From: Neodontobutis hainanensis
Taxonomy: Eukaryota > Chordata > Actinopteri > Gobiiformes > Odontobutidae
Assembly: GCA_024349245.1 (NCBI GenBank)
Contig: JALDNG010000077.1
Location: 987,001 to 1,051,000 of the forward strand
Direction: 5' to 3'
Length of the DNA stretch: 64,000 bases
Each line of letters opens with the position of its first letter. Positions within the stretch are counted from its first letter, which is position 1. Of this stretch, positions 14,746 to 25,770 are shown piece by piece. The notes beneath the pieces were generated by a model. That model was not told the origin of the DNA. It made no database searches and saw nothing but the letters and a program-made list of their open reading frames with translations. A program made the translations under genes and the position numbers.

Positions 14746-17717
14746 AAAATAAAATGACACATCCACAACTACCACAAAAGACTTTCAGTGGTGTTATTGA
14801 CGTTAAAGGTGGCAGGGCTTGGTCGTGGAGGCTGGGTCTGTGACCTTTCTCACTCCAGGCATACTAAAAAGAAAGAGACAAATTATATGTATATTTTTAG
14901 ATAATTAAACTATTCATTTATTCACTGTCGCCTCCTCTGCACATAAACATTTAGGGTCTGTTTTTATATTTTTGCATTGTATGGTGAAAAGTCATTGTGT
15001 CAGCCATGATAAACATTATGTGTCATCTAAACAAGGTGACGGAGATACATGCTAACTATATTAGCTAAAAGTTAGCACATCACTTGTTTAAACCATATAT
15101 GTTTAACTAAAAGAAAGCTTAAGGAAAAAATACCTTCATACCTCTGTTAATTTTCCAATAAATTCTGGAGCAGCTCTTGAATCTGCTTGTTTTTTCTCTA
15201 CAGGGGGGGTCAGGGCTATGATACAATCATTTGTGTTAAATGTATAGACCGTAATAAAGTAATAATAAAATATTAAAGTAAAGAATCTTACAAATCCAGT
15301 AAAAATCCCAAAACAATAATTACTCCAGAGATGTACAGTCTGAGCAGCTCATTAGCCAAAAGAAGGACATTTAACAGTTTTGTGTGTGACACAAGTATGT
15401 GGGACTGAACAGCAGGGGGGTCTGGGGATTCTCCTCTAGAAAATTTGAATGAAAACAGATGTAATTCCCTGTTTTCTGGAGCATTTAAATGATGTTATAA
15501 TATTTGAGCTGGACATTGTGAGTAGCCTAACATCAGAGACTGAAGGCTTTCAAACAGAAACAATCGAGATCAGTTGTGTTTATAAAGTTTTTAGAAATTG
15601 TTTATAAAACCCACACCTTACTCTTTGTTTGCCTATGTATGGAGCCCCCTAAATGGGGGTATTTGCCCTGAAAACCCATCAAATATTTGCGCCTCTGTTA
15701 TGAGAAAAAACCCCTCAACAGGCTGCAGCTATAGCCTCGTTACAGGCCTTTGTATGAAATATTATAGTTAAGGGCAGTAGCCCCTCTCTGAGGCCAGGAC
15801 TTAGATCTACATTTAAAAAATTTAAAAAAGATCTGTAATAAGTGCGGGTGTGCTATCACAGTCTGAAGCAGGTTTACTCATCACTAGAACAATAGAAGGC
15901 CCATAGAACTACGCTGCAAGGAAGAAAAACTCCTTCATATGCTCTGTGTTTATGAGCTCTACTTCTGACGGAAGTTCACTCATCCACAAGAAAGAGACTG
16001 AAGCGCTCAGACAACACACACAGACCTAAAAGTGCAGTGAGAGCTTTTACTTTTGACTTAATCCTTCATGTGGCACAGGCCTTTCAATGTTGGGCTTCAG
16101 TTTTAACCGCTCTCAAACCGGTCTTTTAACCTGCTGCAGGAGGACTCCAGCTGACCACAGCTGAGATCTAAAGACACGAGTGGCACTGGCTCAAGGGTAG
16201 TTACGCACGTGCAGTAGAGCCAGCCACTGACCGCTCACAGTCCACTGTCCTCCGCTGGGACAGGGCATGGGGATAACTGGACATCTACAGAAAATATTTA
16301 CAGTGCACAAGCCACAGATACATGTGGTGCTCAGTTTGGTGCTGTTTTACGCTGTGACAATTGATGAGAGCGTTCGCGATTAGAACTCATTTACTGAACA
16401 TGTTCAACTGTTGTTGTTTTGGCGTTAAAAACAAAATTTCCATAAATAAAGCCACAAGGATGCACAGAACAAGCATTTGCTTTATTCCCTGACGACACTG
16501 TTGTGTTATCACTGGCCCAGGCTCACAAAAGCTACGAGCACTAAACCACCAAAAAAACTAATTGTTCCCATAATTGAACTTGCCCTATAGTAATATCATA
16601 ACAGCTGTTAAAATGTGCCAAAATTACACTTAATCTGCTAAAAATGTTCCTGGGGTGGACCACTAGACCCCCCTAAAACACTATCATATAACTTTAAGTG
16701 CACCCCACTGTGATTAAATGTGTCTCCTGAGTTTACTCAGCCTCCAAAGCTCTAACCCAACAGTCCCCTCTAGTTACAGTCATAGGTCAGTGGAGCTTGT
16801 GTAGGTGGGGCCCAAGGTGAGACCCTTTCATGGAGCCCAAAATACCTGGCTGTCCTGCATTTACCATATAGAGAGGAATAGAATAGTAGCCTATAAGGCA
16901 GTAGTCTAACAATAAAACAATAAGTGTGCCACTCTTCTACAGTTTGTACAGTCAGTACTTACCCCTCCCCGCCCCAAAATAAAAAAATCTTGACACGCCA
17001 CTGTGCGTGTCCCACGAGTGAAAGTCAACAGACAGGGCAGAACTCTTCCTGTCTCAGCCCCTTAGAGTTAAACCCCGCCTCCTCCAAACAAATCCAAACC
17101 TACACGTGCCATGTTCCGCTTCCTGTTGCATCCCTGAATGAGTCTTGATGCTGAGAGGTAACCCTCTGGTCTCTCACACACACATAGACACACGTATAGC
17201 TGCTTCCTGTGAGTCCCGGGATAGATCTTCCTCCTCCCAGCGAGCAGTCAGACAGATGGAGATTCATCTCTTGACAAGCTGTGATCTGTGTTTAGAGAAG
17301 TGTGCTGGAGAACACAACTCTAATTAGGTTTATTGTTGATCTTGGGAGGTTAATTTGTACTTGGCTGTGAGTAAACATACAGAAAGAGGCCAAGCTAGTT
17401 CCTTTAGTTCCTCTACAAGAGTACCAGCGGTAAAGGAAGAGCAGTATTTCTTTCCTTTTCTAAACTTTAAAATTAAAATTTTCAAAAGTTCTATTTTACT
17501 CTTTCTTTGACATATCTGAATACATTTCTAAATTAACCTAAATTGTTCTTCTTTTTGACAGTGTTACTGACACTGAGTTTTTTTGTCAAAATGTGTATTT
17601 TAACTTTTTATGTCTGTGGAGTTTTCTCATAGAAGCTCAGAGAATGGATAAAACTTGAGGCGGCATAAACTGGCAAATTTCATTGTGGAAAAATATTGTA
17701 AAAAAAATCTAACTTTT
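14746..17717. other. non-coding, possibly a decayed DNA transposon tract
   Basis: Several passages (15200-15440, 15630-15800, 16640-16990) contain G/C-run words such as GGGGGGTCTGGGGATTCTC and GACCCCCCTAA. I associate these with old fish DNA transposons. A possible terminus, TTGACACGCCACTG, ends at 17003, but its inverted partner was not found. No intact open frame exists. This is a weak assignment, and part of the stretch may be ordinary unique sequence. Confidence 0.25.
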
Positions 17718-17894
17718 GGGCTGCAGTAGCTTTGTGGTAGAACGGTCGTCCTTCGACCAGCGGGTGGATGGTTCTATCCCCGCTCGAAACATCTCGAAAC
17801 ATCCCAAAACATCATAACATTCCGCTCTCCCCTACAGTTCATACTGTTGTTGTGTCCTTGGGCAAGACACCACCTTGCCTCCAGTGGTCATCTG
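17718..17894 (+). mobile_element. tRNA-derived SINE, 5' part, split by a LINE
   Basis: The head carries an A-box-like TAGCTTTGTGG and a B-box-like GGTTCTATCCC. The shared body text TGTCCTTGGGCAAGACAC follows, and then CTTGCCTCCAGTGG. The same order appears in the copy at 22194. The element breaks at CATCTG (17889-17894) and resumes at 18931 with the same six bases. Between head and body it has a 10-bp tandem expansion (17784-17823) that the 22-kb copy lacks. Confidence 0.8.
17784..17823. repeat. 10-bp tandem repeat inside the SINE, four units
   Basis: Two identical TCGAAACATC units are followed by CCAAAACATC and a diverged ATAACATTCC. The block is absent from the SINE copy at 22.19 kb. Confidence 0.85.
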
Positions 17895-18930
17895 TTTGGT
17901 TTGGTTTGGTTTATTAAGATCCCCATTAGCTGCTGCAAAAGCAGTAACTATTCTTCCTGGGGTCTATAGATTTCAACAAATTTTTCCTTTTTTTTATATA
18001 TATACAACATAAAACAATACATTATACAGACAAAAAGAAAAAGAAAGAAGAAAAATGGAGTGCACACATTCATACCTAACAAATACAACAACATACCAAA
18101 TATAAAAAAAACAAACAAACAATAAAACACTAAAACAAAATAAAACAATAGCTCTACATTATTCATAATCACAGTTCACAGTTATACTACCATAGGCTCA
18201 AGATTTTCACAATGTTTTCCCTCTTTTCAACAATTCAACCAAAAGCAAACAATACAAATAATAACAATTAGTCTAATGCAAATTAATAAAGTCTTAATCT
18301 TTTACGAAAAATTATTGCATTCATTCCCAAGATCAAAAACTGCGGAAGAGAATTCCATACCACCATTGCTCTATACAACACTGTTCTTTGCATAAGGTTA
18401 GTTCGACACGGAGGTAACAAAAAACGACTTTCTGTTGACTGACGAGTGGAATATTGATGAATATTGATGCATATTGATGCATTAAAAAAAGAAAGTCTGC
18501 TGTATAATATTTCTGGCATTTTTGTAACAATAATTTTTCTAACAAAGTTAACAATACCATATTTAATCCTACTTTTTACACTTAGCCAAACTAACCTAGT
18601 ATTTAATACCCTAACACTAGTCCTGAAACGGCAACCCAAAACTACCCGAGCTGTTTTGTTTTGAGCAACTTGCAATTTTCTTAAATTCATTTCAGTTGTA
18701 CTTGACCAAATAACTGAACAATAATCCAAATGTGATAAAATCAATGATTCCGCTATTATTTTCAGCACTCGATTTGGAATAAATTTTCTACAATGCTTTA
18801 CAACTGCCAGACTCCTGCCCATTTTCAATAATATTTGATTTATATGACTATTCCAATTTAACAAACTGTCATCAGTCACACCGAGTAGCTTTACCTCAGT
18901 AACCTGTTCTAATACAATGTATTAATAATA
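17895..18930 (-). mobile_element. 5'-truncated non-LTR retrotransposon (LINE), minus strand
   Basis: Its 3' end lies at 17895, where the minus strand reads TTAATAAACCAAACC, the short tandem tail of the insertion. An untranslated region follows to about 18282, then the open frame at 18283-18879. It interrupts a SINE and is flanked by CATCTG on both sides (17889-17894 and 18931-18936), consistent with target-primed insertion and a short target-site duplication. Only the last kilobase was copied, with no endonuclease and no RT core. Clade is uncertain (CR1/L2/Rex1-like by general appearance). Confidence 0.85.
18283..18903 (-). pseudogene. LINE reverse transcriptase, C-terminal fragment
   Basis: The minus-strand frame is open for 198 codons from an internal Met and extends upstream through VTEVKLLGV, the conserved motif just after the RT palm and thumb. 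Family-typical features then follow: WNSHI, the SHLDYCSVIW segment, LRKLQVAQNKTARVVLG, HQYSTRQ and the terminal RTNLMQRTVLYRAMVVWNSLP-type motif. All catalytic residues (the YxDD region) and the endonuclease domain are missing because the insertion is 5'-truncated. So the protein cannot work, although the reading frame is still clean. That suggests a fairly recent insertion. A 10-bp unit is repeated three times at 18451-18480 within the frame. Confidence 0.85.
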
Positions 18931-18994
18931 CATCTGTAACACTGGTAAAGCGCTTTGAGTGCCTACTAGATGGAAAAGCGCTATATAAATAAAT
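18931..18994 (+). mobile_element. SINE 3' tail, continuation of 17718-17894
   Basis: Starts with the repeated CATCTG, then TAACACTGGTAAAGCGC, TTTGAGTGCCTACTAGA and AAAAGCGCTATATAAATA. This is the L2-type 3' end used by many fish SINEs. Joining it to 17894 restores the order seen in the intact copy at 22194. Confidence 0.85.
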
Positions 18995-19712
18995 TAGTGC
19001 TGGGCAACGATTAAAGTGTTTAATCGCGATTAATCGCATTATACACAAAATATAAAAAAATGGTCAGTAAAAATAAATCAAAAATTTGTGTATTGCATAC
19101 TTTTATTTTGAAAGTACTGCTATATGAACAAAAGTGCAATAACATTTGGTTTGCAAGCACTTTAAATAAATAAGGTGCTTTTTACAGCCGTTAAAGGTTA
19201 GTGGCAGTTGAAATATTTCTTAAGCATTAATGTAATCAAATTAAATATTAAACCAAAAATATTTGCCACTGCCAGGGCATTAATATTTTGTTTAGTTTGT
19301 TTTAGAAAAATAAAAGTTATGTCCAGAGCCTCAATCATAACATTATAACAATGTAAACAATATAAATGTCTCTCTTGTGTTTTCATGACAGTCAGAGCAT
19401 GTGAGTGCAGTTCCTGCTGTTCATCAATAATGCACTGTAACGTTGGGGTAATTATGGTTGCCTAGCAATGTCCAGTAGTCCCGGTGAGGGCAATAGTTGG
19501 TGCACGTTGTAACGCTGTCGCTTTTGTAGTCCTCTCCTTTTCACACAACTCATGTATTCTTCTTGTGATGGTGCCTCATGAGGGCGGCTCATACGTGCAG
19601 GCTTGTTCAGACTGACATCTTTCACTGTACTAATCGGCCGACGTTAATGCGCAATAAAATAATTGTTGTGTTAATTCATCAATGCATTAACGCGTGAACT
19701 TTCCCAGCACTA
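18995..19712. mobile_element. hAT-like non-autonomous DNA transposon, 718 bp
   Basis: The left end is TAGTGCTGGGCAACGATTAA. The right end, reverse-complemented, is TAGTGCTGGGAAAGTTCACG, so the first ten bases are identical. Both flanks carry AAATAAAT (18987-18994 and 19713-19720), a perfect 8-bp target-site duplication as expected for hAT. The duplicated word is low-complexity, but the inverted ends support the boundaries. Near the left end lies the palindrome GCGATTAATCGC (19026-19037), typical of this family. No transposase frame is present, so mobility would have depended on an element elsewhere. It inserted into the A/T tail of the SINE. Confidence 0.85.
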
Positions 19713-19852
19713 AAATAAATAAATAAATATAGATATATAAATATATATAAATATTAAAAGACTCTTACAACTAATGACTCTATTCCTTCCAACTAAGTTC
19801 CTTCTTCTGGTCAGAGGTTCACAGTTATCTCTGAACTGGTGTTGTTGTAGAG

Positions 19853-20544
19853 CAGGGGTCTCAAACTCAAATTATTTGGGGGCCGCAGGAGGCAGAGTCT
19901 GTGTGAGGCTGGGCCAGATCAGGTATTCCACAAAAAAAGATTTGTTAAAACCTCTCAAACGTCATTACTAGCAGTTCTTTAACTTTAATGGGTTCTTCTG
20001 AACCTGAGCTATCCTGAACTTAGATAAAACATTGAAGAACATGAATGAGCTGGCTGAGTGGCCCCATGGGATGTCCACTCCCCTCGGTGATATTGTCAAC
20101 ATAACATCGGCGTTAATTTACAGATTTGTCATGATAACAAATCTGCATGGATAGTGGCGATCAAATTGCCATCAACTTTTAAACAAATCAACCAATTTCA
20201 AATGATCAAGGTCAAACATGCTCTTTTCAAACACAGTAAGAAGAAGAAAGTTTTTGACGGCTATGTGATGTTACACGGGCTCCTCCATAGTTGTGAAATG
20301 TTTCTCTGCCTGCATCAAGCCCAGCCGATGGCCCGCCCCCAGGAGCCATATACTCCACTGTGATGGTAGGTTGGTTCAGTTCCAGCTGCACAAAAAGGAA
20401 CCTTCCTCACACAACGTGGTAACGTCCCATTCATATAAAACTCGTAGGACGCACTAACATTAAACTTTCATATCGTCCTGCAGGCCACAAAATATTGTCT
20501 TGCGGGCCGCAGTTGGCCCCTGGGCCGCAGGTTTGAGACCCCTG
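19853..20544. mobile_element. hAT-like non-autonomous DNA transposon, 692 bp
   Basis: Begins CAGGGGTCTCAAAC and ends with its exact reverse complement GTTTGAGACCCCTG, a 14-bp perfect terminal inverted repeat. GGCCGC-rich subterminal sequence lies inside both ends. The flanks TTGTAGAG (19845-19852) and TTGTAGGG (20545-20552) match at 7 of 8 positions, the size expected of a hAT target-site duplication. The interior matches a common percomorph family as I remember it and holds no transposase. This is one of the best-preserved elements of the window. Confidence 0.9.
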
Positions 20545-20552
20545 TTGTAGGG

Positions 20553-22193
20553 GATGTTTAAGTGCCCAGTTATATTAGTCCTTAACACCTCTAAAACCCC
20601 TTTTAAAACATGGCTTAATGCTACAGGTTAAATGTCATGTCAAGTCAATCATATGTGATGCTTGTCACATCTGGATGCGTGGTTCAGGTACTAAATGCGT
20701 GCTAAATTATCAAAACTGTGTGCTAAATCATTCATTTCTATGCTTACGCCTCCTTTGGTTTTGCACTGTTGCATCTTTGTTTTTCTTTGTTATCAACCAT
20801 ATTCACAACAAACTTAGCTTTTTTGTTTATCTTATTTGCTGGTATTTATCGTGGCACCTGTCTCTATACACCTGTATTTATGCGTGCTTGCATGTATGAA
20901 CTCAAAGGTTAGAAAATGTGGATGTGGTTCTTGTGACTAGAAGACGTTGTGTAGATAATGTGTAATACAAAACATTTTCATTCTTGAACTTCCATAAATT
21001 TACATAAACCTGTAAGAATATGAATTACAGGTTCCATATGAAACAGACAAAAAACAGTGGGTCCACCCTCCTATCCATCAACAAGTATTAATTCTTTTAC
21101 AAAACATGCAGCCGCCCTGTTATTTCTGCCTTTACTTTCCAGGTGATTCGGACAGATTACAGCCCACACTGTATTCGTCTGGTCTGGTGTAATTGTGCGT
21201 CGGGGGTGAGTTGTGTGCTGGTTGGGGGGAGAGCTCGCACCAGGACTGAGATAAGGAAGGTATGTTTGTCTAATGAGCTTACAGTGCAGTTGTGTACGTG
21301 ACTGCCTGCATTATTTATTTATATGGACTTGTTTCTTATTTTTATAACCTCAGAGTAAGTAGCCTTGTCAAGCGCTGAGAGATGAGCCGGGCCCACACAG
21401 GCTTTTTCCTCTCGCTCCTCTCGCTTTCCACTGTAGAGCTGTAATATGTCTGTGACAGATCAGTTGTCAGCAGGAGTACAGCATAATTATCTTTCATTTT
21501 GCATATCCACCTACTTGAGAATACTACGGAGATGAGACGTAGCAGACAGTAATGATTCCCTCCTTACCTGCGCCAGTTCTGTCTGCCCGGAGATCTTATT
21601 GAAGCGGCACCTCGCACTTAAACACCGGAGTTTGATGAATGCACCTATGTGTGTTCAAGGCAAATGGGCGTCTCGGTAAATATATCTGCGAGAGGATTTT
21701 TTTCTTGTCTAATGTTCTGCAGGTGTGGGTTGTGCCTTTTGCGGTGTCTGTTTTTATAAGTGTGTAAAATAGTGCCACAATCACAGAGTCTACACATTAC
21801 ACTGTACTTCGAGAAAGTGACGGTAAACAGAACAAACCACCACTGTGTTGTCAAAAGGCCAACATGCCTTTTATTACTGCTAATGTGTTAGTGGAGACAA
21901 ACAAAACTGCCTTAAAGCAGCTGTATGCTGTTTTGAAAGGCCTAGGAGCTAGCTCAAAGTAATGACTTTTGACTGTAAATATGGAAAAAGCAGTGAACAG
22001 ATAACAGTAGCATTATTATTAGTGTTGCATTTAAAAACAATCTGTCCTCGCATATGTCTGTCACTCCTCGATTTGGGTAAATAATGCCGCTAATTTGTTT
22101 AAATTTTTAGAAACAGTTTAACAACTTCTCTCTGTGTAGCACCTATTATTAAAGAGAACTACATAAAACTACATTCCTCAGACGGGGCGGCAG
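20553..22193. other. non-coding, no gene seen
   Basis: No recognised repeat. The 21130-21620 part has a more even composition, with scattered homeodomain-like and E-box words, but nothing decisive. Confidence 0.45.
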
Positions 22194-22365
22194 TAGCTCA
22201 GTGGGTTAAGCGGCCGTCTTTCGACCAGCGGGTGGGCGGTCGCTCTCCCACACAGTTCATACTCTCGTTGTGTCCTTGGGCAAGACACGTAACACACCTT
22301 GCCTCCAGTGGTGTCAACTGTAACACTGGTAATGTGCTTTAAGTGTTAAATAAAAAAATAAAAGA
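22194..22365 (+). mobile_element. tRNA-derived SINE with L2-type tail
   Basis: The head GGGGCGGCAGTAGCTCAGTG contains a canonical A box TAGCTCAGTGG. The B-box region is worn (GGTCGCTCTCCC). The body TGTCCTTGGGCAAGACAC is followed by CTTGCCTCCAGTGG and TAACACTGGTAATGTGCTTT, and the element ends in an A/T-rich tail. It is the unbroken counterpart of the split copy at 17718-18994 and defines that copy's breakpoint. No target-site duplication was found. Confidence 0.85.
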
Positions 22366-24734
22366 CAATAAATGAAACGTATTGTAAGTGTGGTGCAGTA
22401 TTAAATATCGTTTGTGGTGTAGCCATACAAATGTAGCAGAGCCTATACAAAGAGTACTATTTGAACCAATTCTGTGAGTGACAGTCTACTTTGGAAACAT
22501 AAGTTTACTTCTGGTTCCTAATCCTTCAGGTACCACAAGCAGACAAACTAAGCACAGCTGAAAGAGAAGCACACAAATCTTTGAAGACACAATCTTTTTT
22601 AATTAATTGAATTCGTTTTATTTTTAGAGTTTTCAACTCATTATCTGGCCTGTTTCCACAGGGCCAGGGTTACGTGTGGAATAGCAGTTCAGAACTTTGC
22701 CACCAAATATTTACCAGATTCAGGATGATTGAAGACGTAAAGGTCTGAGAAAGGTCTATTGGTTGCGGCTCCCAACACATGCAGGATTTTTTGGCATTAA
22801 AGAAGCTCTTTGGCTCCAAAAAGTTGCACCCCCCTCCTCTAAACTTTTTACTTTCATTTATATGTCTTTGTTGGTCTAAAAATGAGTGAGTGTGTCTCTA
22901 AACACTGTAGTTCGTTGTTTGTGACTTTGTGCTGCTTTCCGGCTCAGGCGCATGCTCTGTGTTGACCTTAATCTGAGTGAGCCGTGTACATGCAACAGTA
23001 AAACAAATTCAGATGACTGCTCCTCATCCAATTGGAGTAAGGTGTATGCAGCCTTAAACTCTAATTATAATCGGACTAAGACAATCATTGGGTTTTCTCT
23101 ACCTGCATATAAACCTACTGAGTGTGACCATTAAGACTGCTCTTCTCTTGCCCCGCTCATACAGTGTCAACTCTCGGAGACATTTATACTCCTCTTTGAG
23201 CACTCGCAGGCTCTCGGACAAGACGCTCTTCAAACCAACTATCTTCTCTCTTTATCTTTGTTTTTTCACAACCCTGGAGTCACTAGAAGTCACCTGTCAA
23301 GCAGTTTGTCCGATTTGCCCTGCTGCAGTGTTACTCCTTACCAATCGATACTCTACACTCTTTACTTTATACTACATGAGACTTTAAAATGATCCAGGTA
23401 GCAGATGTGTCTCCTGACACTGAGTGATGGCAGGATTAACCAAACCTTTTTTTATATAGTTTAGTAAGGTTAGAACTCTGGTGGAGAACTAGCACAAATG
23501 TAAAAAATTAGCAAGCAGCAATGAATTAAGATGAAATAATAACCATAAGCTGCAAGCTGCCAAAATTGTCTGTCAAGAATTTGTTTGATTTGGATGGATA
23601 TAAGTAGCATGCAAGACATTTTGTTTTCAAAATGGCTGTTAAACTACATTGACTTAAGTCTGAAGATGCAATATGCAAGATCTGATAGTATAGCCCCTTT
23701 CCACTCCCCACCTTACCCTTCCCTAAGTGAGTGCTGCCAATGTAGCATAACTCAAACTGAGTTTTTGACCTCAAGTTTCTGACCTTATGGAAAGATTAAA
23801 GAGAGCTTCCATCCTTTCAGGAGACAGCATGGATCTCCAAGTCTGACAATGGTCAAGTCAATGGGGAGCAGAAAACTATTTTAGCATTTACCTCCATGCC
23901 ACACTTTACACTTACATTCGACATGAATAGGAACAATACAAATACTTAAGTTAAGTTAGTAGTAATTAGGTAAGTAAAACATATTTTTCTAAGTTAATTA
24001 GACCAGTGTTTCAGCTGCTAAACGTCCTGCAATCTCCCCCAGAAGAAGTAAGAATGTGCAATACTGATAAACATGAGTCTGTTAATAGTAAGCTTCAGAA
24101 AACTTTTGTAGAAGACCAAATAAACATGCTGGGACTAAAGCATACTCAGCTGACAGAAACAAGCAGGCCTTTTTTTGTTTTTACCATAAGTCCAAATTGC
24201 CTTGGGATAGGTGCTTACTGGCAGGGGTTCCTTCAATCACCTCCAAGCATTAAAATACTTCCCCTTTGTAAATGCTTTCTGTGGAAGCACTCTGAGATGG
24301 TCCTTTGAAACAGATCATCTGTATGACTATTTTAATTTTGATGAAAGTCTTTCATGCCACATTGAAACGTTGCCTCATGCTAATGTCATGCTAATGCTAT
24401 GTAGAGTTATTCTTAAGTGCAAACACATAAATGAAATGAACACAGAATATAGGGCCATCGTCAGTATGGGACCATCCTTTAGTTTTCCATGTCTGTATCT
24501 GTCTTTATGAGTCTGAGCCTAACATTTTTGTGATCACAGTTCATTGCTCCTTCTTATACCTCCTTTCCTCGTTTCTGCCTAACCCCGCCCACTTCCAGGA
24601 GACACAGCTCCCAGCGGAGAGAGGCTCAGCTCTGGGGGGACTTAAACATGTCAGAAAAGATTCACATCCAGCCCATCATGGCTCGCCTTCACCGTCTCCC
24701 ACGTTCACTGGGCCCTCGCTCTGGCACCCATCAC

Positions 24735-24763
24735 TCCTCTTCTTCTCCTCCTCCTCCTCCTCC
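24735..24763. repeat. (CTC/CTT)n trinucleotide tract
   Basis: Imperfect CTC/TCT repeat of about 29 bases. Confidence 0.85.
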
Positions 24764-24847
24764 ACTCACCATTTGATTCAGATCACTGAGTTAGCCTCCG
24801 TCTTTGTCTCCGACTCCATTTTGCCTGGCAGACGGACAGGAGGAAGA

Positions 24848-24874
24848 GTGTGTGTGTGTGTGTGCGTGTGTGTG
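24848..24874. repeat. (GT)n microsatellite, interrupted
   Basis: GT repeat with a single C interruption, about 27 bases. Confidence 0.9.
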
Positions 24875-25770
24875 GATAGAAGGGATACGGGCTGAAACTT
24901 TTCGAGGAGGTAAAAATGTCAAACAGCGATGGAGTGAGGAGACTTTTATCTGTCAAAGCCGTGTGAGGGCTTGTCTTTCAGGCTTTGAGTGACGGGGCCA
25001 CGGTTAAAAGAGAAGCCAGATGCAAAAGTGAGGACGACAGAATGAGTTTAGCTCTCATTGTGTTAGCTTGTCACACCGCATCACACGCATCAGTATATGC
25101 CCTATATTTACCTTAGCTGCTGTCTCAAATAAAACTCTTAAAAAAATAAATAAAAGAAAAGCTTTCTGAACTATTGCAAAAGTAAAGCAGCAAGAGTCAA
25201 GGCCCATGAGGCAAATCCAACCCTATGTAGATTTATTTTTTTATGCACATGCTAAAAAAATCAAACTCTGACAACAAACATAACCCTGCTCATCTATATT
25301 GTCACTTGTTTAATGGCAGAGGAAGTGACGTATCCATTTTTCTGACATTTAACTGCATTGGAGACAAAATAGAGCTTTTAGAAAAAAGAACTACCTCAAA
25401 CAACATTAGAATAGTTGATCATTAAGACTTCAGCATGTTCCCAAAAGGAAGTCCTTCCCCCAAAACATTTATTACTGTTTCAAATAATGATTTTTCTTGT
25501 AAGTTGTTCTGTCTTTGTTTGAGCTACAGTGGTCAAAATGTAAAGACACACTTTCACTGTTATAGTCACAACGTATAATTTGCTTGGCTTTTGCGTTGGT
25601 TGATGTAAATGTCCTCCAGGGAAGAGGGGCTGCTGTTGGTTATTTCATTATGCTTCCGGTCAGCAACATACAGTAATGGAGGAGAACTGAAGGGTCCCCA
25701 CCACACACCAGTAAAAAGCACTTATAATGTCCAACCCACTGGAGGCCTTTATTTATTTTATTTTTTTTTA

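Larger units (their letters stand above)
22366..25770. other. non-coding, simple repeats only
   Basis: Contains a (CTC)n-like tract (24735-24763) and an interrupted GT repeat (24848-24874). A GC-richer patch at 24580-24720 includes CCCCGCCCACTTCC and could be an old promoter-like sequence, but no gene follows it. Other frames are of chance length. Confidence 0.45.

Noticed and set aside
24530..24912. GC box (CCCCGCCC) followed by a GAG/GTAAAA donor at 24910, possible first exon
   Set aside because: The two signals are 320 bp apart with microsatellites between, and there is no start codon context or downstream exon.
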